Shown: piece by piece, positions 1 through 7,217 of the stretch
Layout of the letters: each line of letters starts with the position of its first letter
Numbering within the stretch: position 1 is the stretch's first letter
From: Roseivirga sp. UBA7431
GTDB taxonomy: Bacteria > Bacteroidota > Bacteroidia > Cytophagales > Cyclobacteriaceae
Length of the DNA stretch: 9,245 bases
Assembly: GCA_002477595.1 (NCBI GenBank)
Contig: DLQN01000114.1
Location: 49,889 to 59,133 of the forward strand
Direction: 5' to 3'
Made by a program: the position numbers and the translations under genes
Notes under the pieces: model-generated
Seen by the model: only the letters and a program-made list of their open reading frames with translations
Database searches by the model: none
Told to the model about the DNA's origin: nothing

Positions 1-378
1 GGCATTCTGTTTATCTGGTTTGGTATGCTGAAATTCTTCCCTGGTGTAAGCCCAGCAGAAGGACTAGCAACCGATACGATAAGAATTCTATCCTTCGGTC
101 TTCTACAAAAGGCGGTTAGCCTTAAAATGTTAGCCCTCCTCGAAGTAGGGCTAGGTGTAATGTTGATGTTTACTAAAGAATATCGCTTCACCTTTTGGCT
201 ACTACTATTTCATATGGCCTGTACCTTAACACCTCTCTTTGTGCTTACTGACGTCACATTTAAGGTCGTTCCCTTTCAATTGACCATTGAGGGACAATAC
301 ATTATTAAGAACTTCGTGATCATCTGCGCTGCATTTGTATTACTTTTTGCTCACCGTAGGGAATCGTATGCCGAATAA
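1..378 (+). CDS. DoxX-like integral membrane protein (5' end outside window)
   Basis: The frame is open from base 1, giving 125 residues before TAA at 376-378. The eight codons before the first ATG (25) read GILFIWFG and continue smoothly into MLKFFPGVSPAE, so that ATG is internal and the true start lies left of the window. The protein is hydrophobic, with about three recognisable membrane segments (window residues about 38-58, 64-82 and 104-119) plus the end of one at the left edge. The WFG-LKFFPG-SPAE signature near a helix end and the late GQYIIKN motif resemble Bacteroidota DoxX/DUF417-type small membrane proteins. The function of this family is not well settled; roles at the respiratory or redox interface have been suggested for DoxX relatives. 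ypdA follows 64 bp downstream on the same strand, so cotranscription is possible. I am confident of a membrane protein and moderately confident of the family. Confidence 0.7.
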   Translation, partial: GILFIWFGMLKFFPGVSPAEGLATDTIRILSFGLLQKAVSLKMLALLEVGLGVMLMFTKEYRFTFWLLLFHMACTLTPLFVLTDVTFKVVPFQLTIEGQYIIKNFVIICAAFVLLFAHRRESYAE

Positions 379-442
379 ATAAAGAAGGGCCGAACTTTTA
401 TATTTCAATTCTGCTTTAATTAGCAACCAAACGCAAATTCAC

Positions 443-1405
443 TTGAAGTACGACTTAGTCATTATTGGAGGTGGGCCCATCGGACTCAATTGTGCCATTG
501 AAGCAAAAAAAGCTGGCCTTAATTATATCATATTGGAAAAAGGCGTCCTCGTCAATTCCTTGTATAATTTCCCTACGAACATGACTTTCTTCTCGACTTC
601 CAACTTGTTGGAAATAGGTGAAGTACCTTTTATAGCACACAGCGACAAGCCTACCCGCAAGGAAGCCCTAGAATACTTTAGAAGAGTAAAAGAAAGCTGG
701 GAACTCAATATCAGCCTCTATACAGAGGTTATAGGCATGGTGAAGAACGGTGCTGCGTATCAAATTGATACAAGCAAGGGTGTCTTTAAATCTGATAACG
801 TTATTGTCTCTACCGGCTTCTATGATACCCCTAGAAAACTCGGTGTCCCCGGTGAAGACTTGCCGAAAGTGAAGCACTTCTATGACGACCCCCATCCTTA
901 CTTAGGTCAGAAGGTACTTGTGATTGGCGCAGCTAACTCTGCTTGTGACGTAGCCTTAGAAACCTTCTACAAGGATGCTGAAGTAACCATGGCGATTCGT
1001 GAATCGGAGATTTATCCGAAAGTTAAATATTGGATTAGGCCCAATATTATCAATAGAATCGAAGAAGGATCCATCAAAGCTTATTTCAACACGACTGTTT
1101 CAGAAATCAGGCCATGTGAAGTAGTGCTTAATACCCCTGAGGGAGAAGTAACCATTGAAAATGATTTCGTTTTAGCAATGACTGGCTATAAGCCGAACTA
1201 TTCTCTATTCGAAAAATTGGGGCTTCCGATTTCAACCGATGAATTTAAAAAGCCTATTCATAATCCAGAGACATTAGAGACTCCTCTCCAGGGGGTTTAT
1301 GTGGCAGGCGTGATCAACTCAGGTCTCCAAACCAGTAAATTGTTTATTGAAAATACGAGAGTGCATTCGGAAATGATCATCAGGAGTATAAAGTCAAAAG
1401 CTTAG
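443..1405 (+). CDS. ypdA: YpdA-family FAD/NAD(P)-dependent reductase (putative bacillithiol disulfide reductase)
   Basis: A 320-residue flavoprotein of usual YpdA length. It has an N-terminal FAD-binding GGGPIG loop (residues 9-14) with E32 closing the second strand, a family-typical stretch around NFPTNMTFFSTS (42-53), a second dinucleotide-binding loop GAANSA (162-167), a TG-containing hinge near 124-130, and the terminal FAD segment VYVAGV (285-290). Known family role: NADPH-dependent reduction of oxidised bacillithiol, the low-molecular-weight thiol of Firmicutes and many Bacteroidota, in the cytoplasm. The start is TTG: an in-frame stop lies at 380-382, no ATG/GTG/TTG occurs between it and 443, and the FAD motif begins six codons after 443. 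No Shine-Dalgarno is evident. Oddity: the family Cys in GGGPCG is Ile13 here. The 3' end overlaps the convergent thioredoxin-like gene by 4 bp. Family assignment is strong; exact substrate is inferred. Confidence 0.9.
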   Translation: MKYDLVIIGGGPIGLNCAIEAKKAGLNYIILEKGVLVNSLYNFPTNMTFFSTSNLLEIGEVPFIAHSDKPTRKEALEYFRRVKESWELNISLYTEVIGMVKNGAAYQIDTSKGVFKSDNVIVSTGFYDTPRKLGVPGEDLPKVKHFYDDPHPYLGQKVLVIGAANSACDVALETFYKDAEVTMAIRESEIYPKVKYWIRPNIINRIEEGSIKAYFNTTVSEIRPCEVVLNTPEGEVTIENDFVLAMTGYKPNYSLFEKLGLPISTDEFKKPIHNPETLETPLQGVYVAGVINSGLQTSKLFIENTRVHSEMIIRSIKSKA

Positions 1406-1959
1406 CTCATCCACTTAATATTACACCCCATACTTGGAATTTGAGGGGCAGATACAGATTGACCCGTTAGAATATCATCTAAAGCCAATCGCATATCAGC
1501 ACCAGTCACGGGTCTACCATTGCCAGGGCGTGAATCATCCAATTGTCCTCGATAAGCGCATTTCAATTCACTGTCAAAAATGTAGAAGTCAGGTGTACAA
1601 GCAGCATCATATGCTTTTGCGACTTCTTGCGTTCCATCATAGAAGTATGGAAAATTATAACCGACACGTTCGGCCTCAACTTTCATTAAATCTGGAGCAT
1701 CTTGAGGGTAGTTATCGATATCATTAGAGCTAATAGCGATAAAAGTGACTCCTTTTGACTGATAATCATTCGCCAAAGCGACTAAGCCTGCATCCACATG
1801 TTTTACAAATGGACAATGGTTGCAGATAAACATTATCACTGTGGCTCTCGCTGATTTCAAATCACTCAATGAAACGACTTCGCCAGAAATGGTATCTGTC
1901 AATTGAAACTGAGGAGCCTCTGTACCCAAAGGAAGCATATTAGATAATGTTCTTGCCAT
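1402..1959 (-). CDS. Thioredoxin/AhpC-TSA-like protein with CNHC redox motif
   Basis: A 185-residue thioredoxin-fold protein. Residues 10-35 (PLGTEAPQFQL then a short SDLK stretch) match the N-terminal part of AhpC/TSA-redoxin domains. The active site is CNHCPFV (C46, C49) after strand VIMFI, replacing the usual WCxxC. C121-T-P123 probably supplies the cis-Pro loop, with an extra Cys there, and a C-terminal SMGCNIKW motif adds C179. This CNHCP / terminal GCNIKW pattern recurs in a group of bacterial thioredoxin-family proteins of unsettled substrate. No signal peptide is visible, so a cytoplasmic location is inferred. Its ATG follows the mgtE stop by only 10 bp, so the two are probably cotranscribed with mgtE first. 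The stop codon interlocks with that of convergent ypdA, another thiol-redox gene. A thiol oxidoreductase role is likely; peroxidase versus disulfide reductase cannot be decided. Confidence 0.85.
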   Translation of the reverse strand: MARTLSNMLPLGTEAPQFQLTDTISGEVVSLSDLKSARATVIMFICNHCPFVKHVDAGLVALANDYQSKGVTFIAISSNDIDNYPQDAPDLMKVEAERVGYNFPYFYDGTQEVAKAYDAACTPDFYIFDSELKCAYRGQLDDSRPGNGRPVTGADMRLALDDILTGQSVSAPQIPSMGCNIKWMS

Positions 1960-1969
1960 AATCTTCTAC

Positions 1970-3331
1970 TCAAGTTAAGTATTCTAACGATGCCCCGGCA
2001 AAGGTTAAGGCCAAAAAGAAGCCAAGCATGTCAGTTACTGTAGTTAAAATTGGGCCAGAAGCTAAGGCTGGGTCTACTTTCATTTTCTTCAAAAACAATG
2101 GAATGGTACCACCGATTGCCACGGCAACAACTGTATTAATCGCCAAAGCGCCACCGACTACTAGACCGAGATATGGGTTACCAACATATAAGTAGGCCGC
2201 CAAACCAATTAAAGCACCGAGCACGACACCATTAATCAAACCCACTTTAACTTCCTGCATCAGCACCCTCATTAACTCATAGGGCTTTACTACACCTAGT
2301 GAAAGTTCTCTTAAACTTACTGCGACTGCCTGGTTTCCACTACAGCCAGACATGTCCGAAATCACTGGAAGAAAGATAGCCAAGGCGATCACCTCTTGAA
2401 GTGTGTCTTGATACAATGCTATAATACTGGCCGCAGCAATATTCAATAGAATATTAACACTCAGCCAGGAAAGTCTTCTTTTAGACCTTAGCAGGACTGG
2501 CATTGTTCTAAGTTCTTCACCCCCAACGATACCTTGTGTTTCAAGCAGTTCGTAGTTTGTCTTATCAGATTCAGCCTCTCTTACATCTTTCCTTAAGACT
2601 AAACCGAGTAATTCTTGAGATTCACTCACCACAGGAACACCGTAAAAGTCGTATCGATTGAAAAATCTGATCAGACCATCAAGATCATCGGTGTCCTTAA
2701 CCACTAGCGCATTCTTAATGACTATCGACCGGAGTTGTGTGTTGCCTCTTGAAAGCAATACATCTCTCATTTGTAGGACTCCAAGGAACTTTCCTTCTTC
2801 AATGACATAAATGTACTGAACATGATATCCTTCGTATTGATCAGCATTTTCACGAAGCATTTTGGTGATTTCCCCAACGGTTTCGGAAGCCTCGAAGGCT
2901 AGGTATTCAGTTACCATTATACCACCTGCGGTATCCGGATCGTATTCGATAAGTCTACGAATATTATCCGCCTCTTCGGGAATCATCTCGTCCAGAATGG
3001 CCTCCGCATCAGCCTTATCTAGTTCCGCAATGATATCAACCTGATCGTCACTGTATAACTCGTTGAGTATTGAGGCTGCTGTTTCTACCTCAGCATCTTC
3101 TATGGCTTGCACCGCTTGAGATTGAGGGATAAACTCCATCAAACGAGCTCCGTCTTCGGCCGAAATCAAGTCCAGCAGGGCAATCCTATCTCGTTTATCT
3201 AAATGACTAAAAGCATGAATGATCTCATCTGTCTCAAGACTTTCAAGCATTGCATGAATAGCATTACTTCCTGATGAAGCAATCAGAGAAGATAACTCCT
3301 CAACTGTATTAGTTACTTGATCTACCTTCAT
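1970..3331 (-). CDS. mgtE: MgtE magnesium transporter/channel
   Basis: 453 residues, the usual MgtE length. Domain order: N-terminal helical MgtE_N superhelix (about 15-130) rich in acidic residues, a CBS pair (about 135-255), a plug-helix linker (about 256-285), and a C-terminal membrane domain of about five helices (288-453). Family signatures include DPDTAGGIM (131-139) leading into CBS1 and the last-helix stretch DPALASGPILTTVTDMLG (420-437). There D434 is at the place of the ion-selectivity Asp in Thermus MgtE. The pore helix 2 motif is SGCSGNQA (328-335) where classical members have GGNVGNQ-type sequence, suggesting a distinct subfamily. Known role: Mg2+ uptake across the inner membrane, gated by Mg2+ binding to the N and CBS domains. 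It is first of a likely two-gene unit with the thioredoxin-like gene. No riboswitch was recognised in the 54 bp upstream. ATG at 3331 is well supported. Confidence 0.93.
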   Translation of the reverse strand: MKVDQVTNTVEELSSLIASSGSNAIHAMLESLETDEIIHAFSHLDKRDRIALLDLISAEDGARLMEFIPQSQAVQAIEDAEVETAASILNELYSDDQVDIIAELDKADAEAILDEMIPEEADNIRRLIEYDPDTAGGIMVTEYLAFEASETVGEITKMLRENADQYEGYHVQYIYVIEEGKFLGVLQMRDVLLSRGNTQLRSIVIKNALVVKDTDDLDGLIRFFNRYDFYGVPVVSESQELLGLVLRKDVREAESDKTNYELLETQGIVGGEELRTMPVLLRSKRRLSWLSVNILLNIAAASIIALYQDTLQEVIALAIFLPVISDMSGCSGNQAVAVSLRELSLGVVKPYELMRVLMQEVKVGLINGVVLGALIGLAAYLYVGNPYLGLVVGGALAINTVVAVAIGGTIPLFLKKMKVDPALASGPILTTVTDMLGFFLALTFAGASLEYLT

Positions 3332-3385
3332 ATGCTACAAACGATTTGATAAGATTACTCAAACTAAACTCCTGTTCTTAATATA

Positions 3386-3529
3386 CTATTTACCCTTATA
3401 GACAATGTCATAAATGTCTGTTCTTCGATCCTTCAAGTTTCGAACTGCCCCTTGATTATGGAGTTTCCATAAAAGATCCATATCCACATCAGCTACCAAA
3501 ATCATTTCAGTATTTGCGGTACTTGCCAT
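3386..3529 (-). pseudogene. 3' remnant of a carbon-nitrogen hydrolase (nitrilase superfamily) gene
   Basis: Reading the minus strand from about 3529 to a TAG at 3386-3388 gives 47 codons containing NTEMILVADVDMDLL and, nearer the end, AVRNLKDRRTDIYD. This is how nitrilase-superfamily enzymes end, in particular the larger GNAT-acetyltransferase/carbon-nitrogen hydrolase fusion proteins of Bacteroidota: a TEM-(I/V)-VADxDLDLL strand-helix, then a VRxLxDRRxDLY tail. The catalytic Glu-Lys-Cys core and everything else upstream is absent. Beyond about 3520-3530 the sequence becomes the antisense of the neighbouring amidohydrolase. An ATG at 3529-3527 happens to be in frame, but a 47-residue product would lack any active site. 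The remnant shows no stop codon or frameshift, so the truncation may be recent, or an assembly artefact. Identification rests on pattern memory of a short tail and is moderately strong. Confidence 0.68.
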
Positions 3530-4499
3530 TTGGAACGGCAGTGAAAAAGGCAATGACACACTTTTCAGGGCTGAACTTGATGCATTACCAATTCAAGAAA
3601 CCAATGACCTCGCGTATAACTCATCGCGTGAGGGTGTCTCTCACAAGTGTGGACATGACGGCCATATGACAATTCTTTGCGGTCTAGCCTTACAGCTGGC
3701 CAGTAACAAGCCTTCAAAGGGTAGTATAATGTTACTATTCCAACCAGCCGAAGAGACTGGTCAAGGAGCAAAATCCGTGTTGGCAGACAAGCAATTTCAG
3801 TCACTAAATTTTGACTATGCCTTTGCATTACATAATCTACCTAAGCGAAAGAAAGGCACTATTTACTGTAAAAAAGGTTCTTTTTGTGCTGCATCGACAG
3901 GCCTAATAATAAAGCTACAAGGGAAGACTGCCCATGCGAGCCAACCTCATACAGGAAATAACCCAGCTATCGCAACAGCACAGATGATGTTCTGTTTTGA
4001 CAGAATCTTAGAGACTGCTGAGTTTATTAATAAGACCCTTATTACTATTACGCATACTACCATTGGGAAAGAAAGCTTTGGTATTTCCGCTGGGCATTCG
4101 GAAATGTGGCTAACCCTTAGGGCCTTTGAAAGGCATGACTTCGACCTACTGTTGCTATTGGTGGAAAAAGAAACTCAAGATATCGCTAACAAATATGATT
4201 TGGCGATTGAGTTTAGCTACCACGAACCATTCGAGGTTACTGAAAATCATACCGAATCTGTAGAACTCATAAAGTCAGTCGCTGAGCAGAGTAACCTACC
4301 CTACAAATCAATGAGAAAGCCCAACCCTTGGTCTGAAGACTTTGGCCTCTTCTTAAAAAGTGCAAAAGGCGCAATGTTTGGTCTAGGTTCAGGCAAGAAA
4401 ACGACTGACTTGCACAACCCGGACTACGACTTCCCCAATGAGATTATTGAGCCTGGGGTAAAGATGTTTTGGGGAATCGTTCAGCAACTGAATGCTTAA
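3516..4499 (+). pseudogene. M20-family amidohydrolase, N-terminus missing
   Basis: An M20 metallopeptidase/amidohydrolase (M20D-like: hippurate hydrolase, N-acyl-amino-acid amidohydrolase type) without its first ~70 residues. Homology is visible from about 3516-3522 (LAIWNG, then TLFRAELDALPIQE) through the metal motif HKCGHDGH (3642-3665), QPAEETGQGAK with catalytic/metal Glu pair (from 3738), FALHNLP (metal His), a dimerisation lid domain (about 3890-4210), and LHNPDYDFP with the last metal His, ending with TAA at 4497-4499. All expected metal ligands are present. The frame is open back to an in-frame stop at 3453-3455 with no ATG, GTG or TTG before the ATG at 3666. That ATG lies after the Cys/His metal motif and cannot give a working enzyme. 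The usual N-terminal part (RxxLHxxPExxxxE) is absent. The body shows no decay. Known family role: hydrolysis of N-acyl amino acids or small peptides. Confidence 0.85.
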
Positions 4500-4504
4500 A
4501 ATAA

Positions 4505-4536
4505 AAAAGCCACTTCGAAAAATCGAAGTGGCTTTT
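4505..4536. terminator. Bidirectional rho-independent terminator between the M20 remnant and clpC
   Basis: A perfect 10-bp stem, GCCACTTCGA (4509-4518) with TCGAAGTGGC (4523-4532), has a 4-nt AAAA loop. A-runs on the left (4503-4508) and TTTT on the right (4533-4536) extend the stem and give a T-tract in either direction. It sits between two converging 3' ends, 9 bp after the M20 stop and 23 bp after the clpC stop, so it can serve both. Confidence 0.92.
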
Positions 4537-4555
4537 GCTTATGCTTTAGAAAACA

Positions 4556-7123
4556 CTACTGCTCAGTAGAATCCTCTTCTTCCTTCTTCTTTTTAGCAAC
4601 ACGTTTTTTCTTAATCTTGATGGATAATTCTTCTGACTTACCATCATGATCGGCATGCAGCGTATCTCCTTCATTGATATCACCTTTCAATATCTCTTCA
4701 GCAATTTGGTCTTCTAGATATTTCTGTATGGCTCTATTCAATGGTCTTGCTCCATACTGCGGATCAAATCCTTTTTCAGACAAGAAGTCTTTTGCTTTTG
4801 CTGATAAAGAAACTTTGTATCCCATTGCTTCAACACGACCGAATAACTTACCCAGAGAGATATCAATGATTTTGTGAATATCCTTTCTGCTAAGAGAATT
4901 AAAGATGATCACATCGTCCAATCGGTTTAAAAACTCTGGACTAAATGTTTTCTTCAACGCTTTTTGAATCGTATCCTTTATGATTTGATCTTCTGAATCT
5001 CTTTTAGTTTGAGTACTGAATCCAATACCAGCACCAAAGTCCTTCAAATCACGCACACCAATGTTTGATGTCATGATGATGATCGTGTTTCTAAAATCCA
5101 CTCTTCTGCCTAACCCATCTGTGAGGATACCGTCATCCAATACTTGAAGCAAGATATTGAACACATCAGGATGCGCTTTTTCAATCTCATCAAGCAATAC
5201 GACAGAGTAAGGTTTTCTTCTCACCTTTTCAGTAAGCTGACCACCTTCTTCATAACCCACGTAGCCCGGAGGCGCTCCTACAAGTCGAGAAACAGAAAAT
5301 TTCTCCATATACTCACTCATATCGATTCTCACCAAAGAGTCCTCTTTGTCGAAGAGATAAGAAGAAAGCACTTTGGCTAATTCCGTTTTACCTACACCAG
5401 TTGGGCCTAGGAAAACAAAGGTCCCAATTGGCTTCGAAGGATCTTTTAATCCAACACGCGTCCTTTGAATAGCTTTAGTCAGTTTAGCAATCGCTTCATC
5501 TTGACCAATTACTCGACCCTTCAATTGATCGCCCATTCCAACCAATTTGGCTTGCTCTTTTTGCGCAACTCGTTTGGTAGGAATTCCGGTCATCATGGCA
5601 ATTACTTCTGCCACGCTTTCTTCGTCCACAGTGTATCGCTTTGCCTTACTTTCTTCGTCCCAGCGCTCTTTGGCACTGTCAAGTTGATCGATCAGCTTCT
5701 TCTCTTTATCTCTTAACTGTGCAGCCTCTTCGTACTTTTGACTTTTGACTACACGGTTCTTTTCTTTCTTAATATCCTCGATTGCTTCTTCAAGCTTGAC
5801 GATATCTTCTGGTACATGAATATTATTAATGTGAACACGGGCACCCGCTTCATCCATTACATCAATCGCCTTATCTGGTAAGAAACGATCAGAAATGTAT
5901 CTATCCGATAGTTGCACACATGACTTTAGTGCTTCCGGAGTATAATTAACGTGATGATGCTCTTCATACTTATCTTTTATATTTTCAAGAATCTGAATAG
6001 TCTCCTCAGGAGTTGTTGGATCAACCATTACCTGCTGAAATCTTCTTGCCAAAGCACCATCCTTCTCGATGTACTGTCTGTACTCGTCTAAAGTTGTGGC
6101 CCCGATGCATTGAATTTCACCTCTAGCAAGAGCCGGCTTGAACATATTTGAAGCATCAAGCGATCCTGAAGCACCACCAGCACCAACAATAGTGTGTAAT
6201 TCGTCAATGAAGAGAATCACTTCTGGAGATTTCTCCAACTCATTCATCACTGCTTTCATCCGCTCTTCGAACTGTCCACGATATTTGGTTCCAGCTACTA
6301 AAGAAGCCAAATCCAGTGTTACTACCCGCTTACCGAATAATATACGTGAAACCTTCTTCTGAACGATCCTCAAAGCAAGGCCTTCAGCTATAGCACTTTT
6401 ACCAACACCAGGCTCACCAATCAGAATTGGATTATTTTTCTTTCTTCTCGATAGAATTTGACCTACACGTTCGATTTCTTTTTCTCTACCCACAATTGGA
6501 TCGAGCTTTCCATCTTCAGCATACTTTGTTAAATCTCTTCCGAAGTTATCAAGCACTGGGGTTCTAGACTTTTCCCCACCCTTTCCAGATGGTCTATCGC
6601 CTCCTCCACCAGAGCCACTGCTACTGCCAAACATCTTTGCAGAATCATCATCTGGATCGTCAGTATCTGATGATGCAAGTGGGTTGTCTGTCTGGTATTC
6701 AAGCATTTCTTTTACTACTTCATAGTTTACGTCAAACTTCTCAAGTATCTGAGTAGCAATATTGTCTTCATCTCTCAAAATTGAGAGTAACAAATGCTCA
6801 GTACCGATTAACTGACTTTTGAAAATCTTTGCTTCGAGATAGGTGATTTTTAACACCTTTTCTGACTGTCTGGTCAACGGGATATTGGCCAAGTTCTTCA
6901 CATTGTGATTGGCCGTTCCTTTTGTTGCTCTTTCAATCGCCTCTCTAAGTTCTTCTAATGAAGTACCTAGCTTCTTGAGAATGCTTACCGCTACTCCTTC
7001 TCCTTCACGAATCATCCCTAATAAAAGGTGTTCAGTCCCTATATAGTCATGCCCTAAACGAAGGGCCTCTTCTCTACTGAGGGATATTACTTCTTTTACT
7101 CTATTTGAAAATTTTGCTTCCAT
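4556..7123 (-). CDS. clpC: ClpC-type AAA+ unfoldase of the Clp protease
   Basis: 855 residues, within the ClpC range. Order: two Clp-N repeats (about 1-75 and 80-145; IGTEHLLL occurs at 28-35 and 106-113), a Ser/Asp then Gly/Ser linker (about 148-185), AAA1 with Walker A GEPGVGKS (236-243) and Walker B ILFIDE (303-308), a short coiled-coil middle domain with a UVR-like EEAAQLRDKEKKL (465-477), and AAA2 with Walker A GPTGVGKT (573-580), Walker B VVLLDE (641-646) and sensor region SPEFLNRLDD (728-737). The UVR-type short M domain marks ClpC rather than ClpB. An IGF loop (700-702) predicts docking to ClpP, which is not in this window. Role: ATP-driven unfolding of damaged or regulatory proteins for ClpP in the cytoplasm. 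The C-terminus carries a lysine cluster then an acidic run (838-855). It starts 94 bp downstream of wbqC on the same strand. No CtsR/McsAB genes are adjacent. Confidence 0.97.
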   Translation of the reverse strand: MEAKFSNRVKEVISLSREEALRLGHDYIGTEHLLLGMIREGEGVAVSILKKLGTSLEELREAIERATKGTANHNVKNLANIPLTRQSEKVLKITYLEAKIFKSQLIGTEHLLLSILRDEDNIATQILEKFDVNYEVVKEMLEYQTDNPLASSDTDDPDDDSAKMFGSSSGSGGGGDRPSGKGGEKSRTPVLDNFGRDLTKYAEDGKLDPIVGREKEIERVGQILSRRKKNNPILIGEPGVGKSAIAEGLALRIVQKKVSRILFGKRVVTLDLASLVAGTKYRGQFEERMKAVMNELEKSPEVILFIDELHTIVGAGGASGSLDASNMFKPALARGEIQCIGATTLDEYRQYIEKDGALARRFQQVMVDPTTPEETIQILENIKDKYEEHHHVNYTPEALKSCVQLSDRYISDRFLPDKAIDVMDEAGARVHINNIHVPEDIVKLEEAIEDIKKEKNRVVKSQKYEEAAQLRDKEKKLIDQLDSAKERWDEESKAKRYTVDEESVAEVIAMMTGIPTKRVAQKEQAKLVGMGDQLKGRVIGQDEAIAKLTKAIQRTRVGLKDPSKPIGTFVFLGPTGVGKTELAKVLSSYLFDKEDSLVRIDMSEYMEKFSVSRLVGAPPGYVGYEEGGQLTEKVRRKPYSVVLLDEIEKAHPDVFNILLQVLDDGILTDGLGRRVDFRNTIIIMTSNIGVRDLKDFGAGIGFSTQTKRDSEDQIIKDTIQKALKKTFSPEFLNRLDDVIIFNSLSRKDIHKIIDISLGKLFGRVEAMGYKVSLSAKAKDFLSEKGFDPQYGARPLNRAIQKYLEDQIAEEILKGDINEGDTLHADHDGKSEELSIKIKKKRVAKKKKEEEDSTEQ

Positions 7124-7217
7124 TTATTGCCGTTCTCGATGGTTCAATTTGTACTTAAAACCACAATTTCAATATAATAAGATATACCTTATGATCTACT
7201 AGAAACGCATCAAAAAC

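Noticed and set aside
379..442. Promoter or terminator between the DoxX-like gene and ypdA
   Set aside because: TATATTTC is one base off the -7 consensus and no hairpin is present, so it is not called.
455..895. Three minus-strand open frames of 61-75 codons inside ypdA
   Set aside because: They are antisense shadows of a strongly conserved flavoprotein reading frame.
1434..1727. A 97-codon plus-strand open frame
   Set aside because: It lies wholly antisense to the thioredoxin-like gene, is low in domain-like character, and has no promoter or homology that I recognise.
3332..3385. Possible mgtE promoter or Mg2+ riboswitch
   Set aside because: Only near-matches to TAnnTTTG occur (one base short in spacing), and 54 bp is too short for a known Mg2+-sensing leader; nothing structured was recognised.
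3565..3828. An 87-codon minus-strand open frame opposite the M20 remnant
   Set aside because: It is antisense to clear M20 homology (RAELDALP through QPAEE), is in a different frame from the nitrilase tail, and has no recognisable domain.
5144..6362. Several plus-strand open frames of 74-83 codons inside clpC
   Set aside because: They run antisense to conserved AAA+ motifs and have no independent support.
7124..7217. Possible promoter or terminator in the wbqC-clpC gap
   Set aside because: The region is AT-rich with TATATTG-like stretches on the minus strand, but no exact TAnnTTTG and no stable hairpin with a T-tract.
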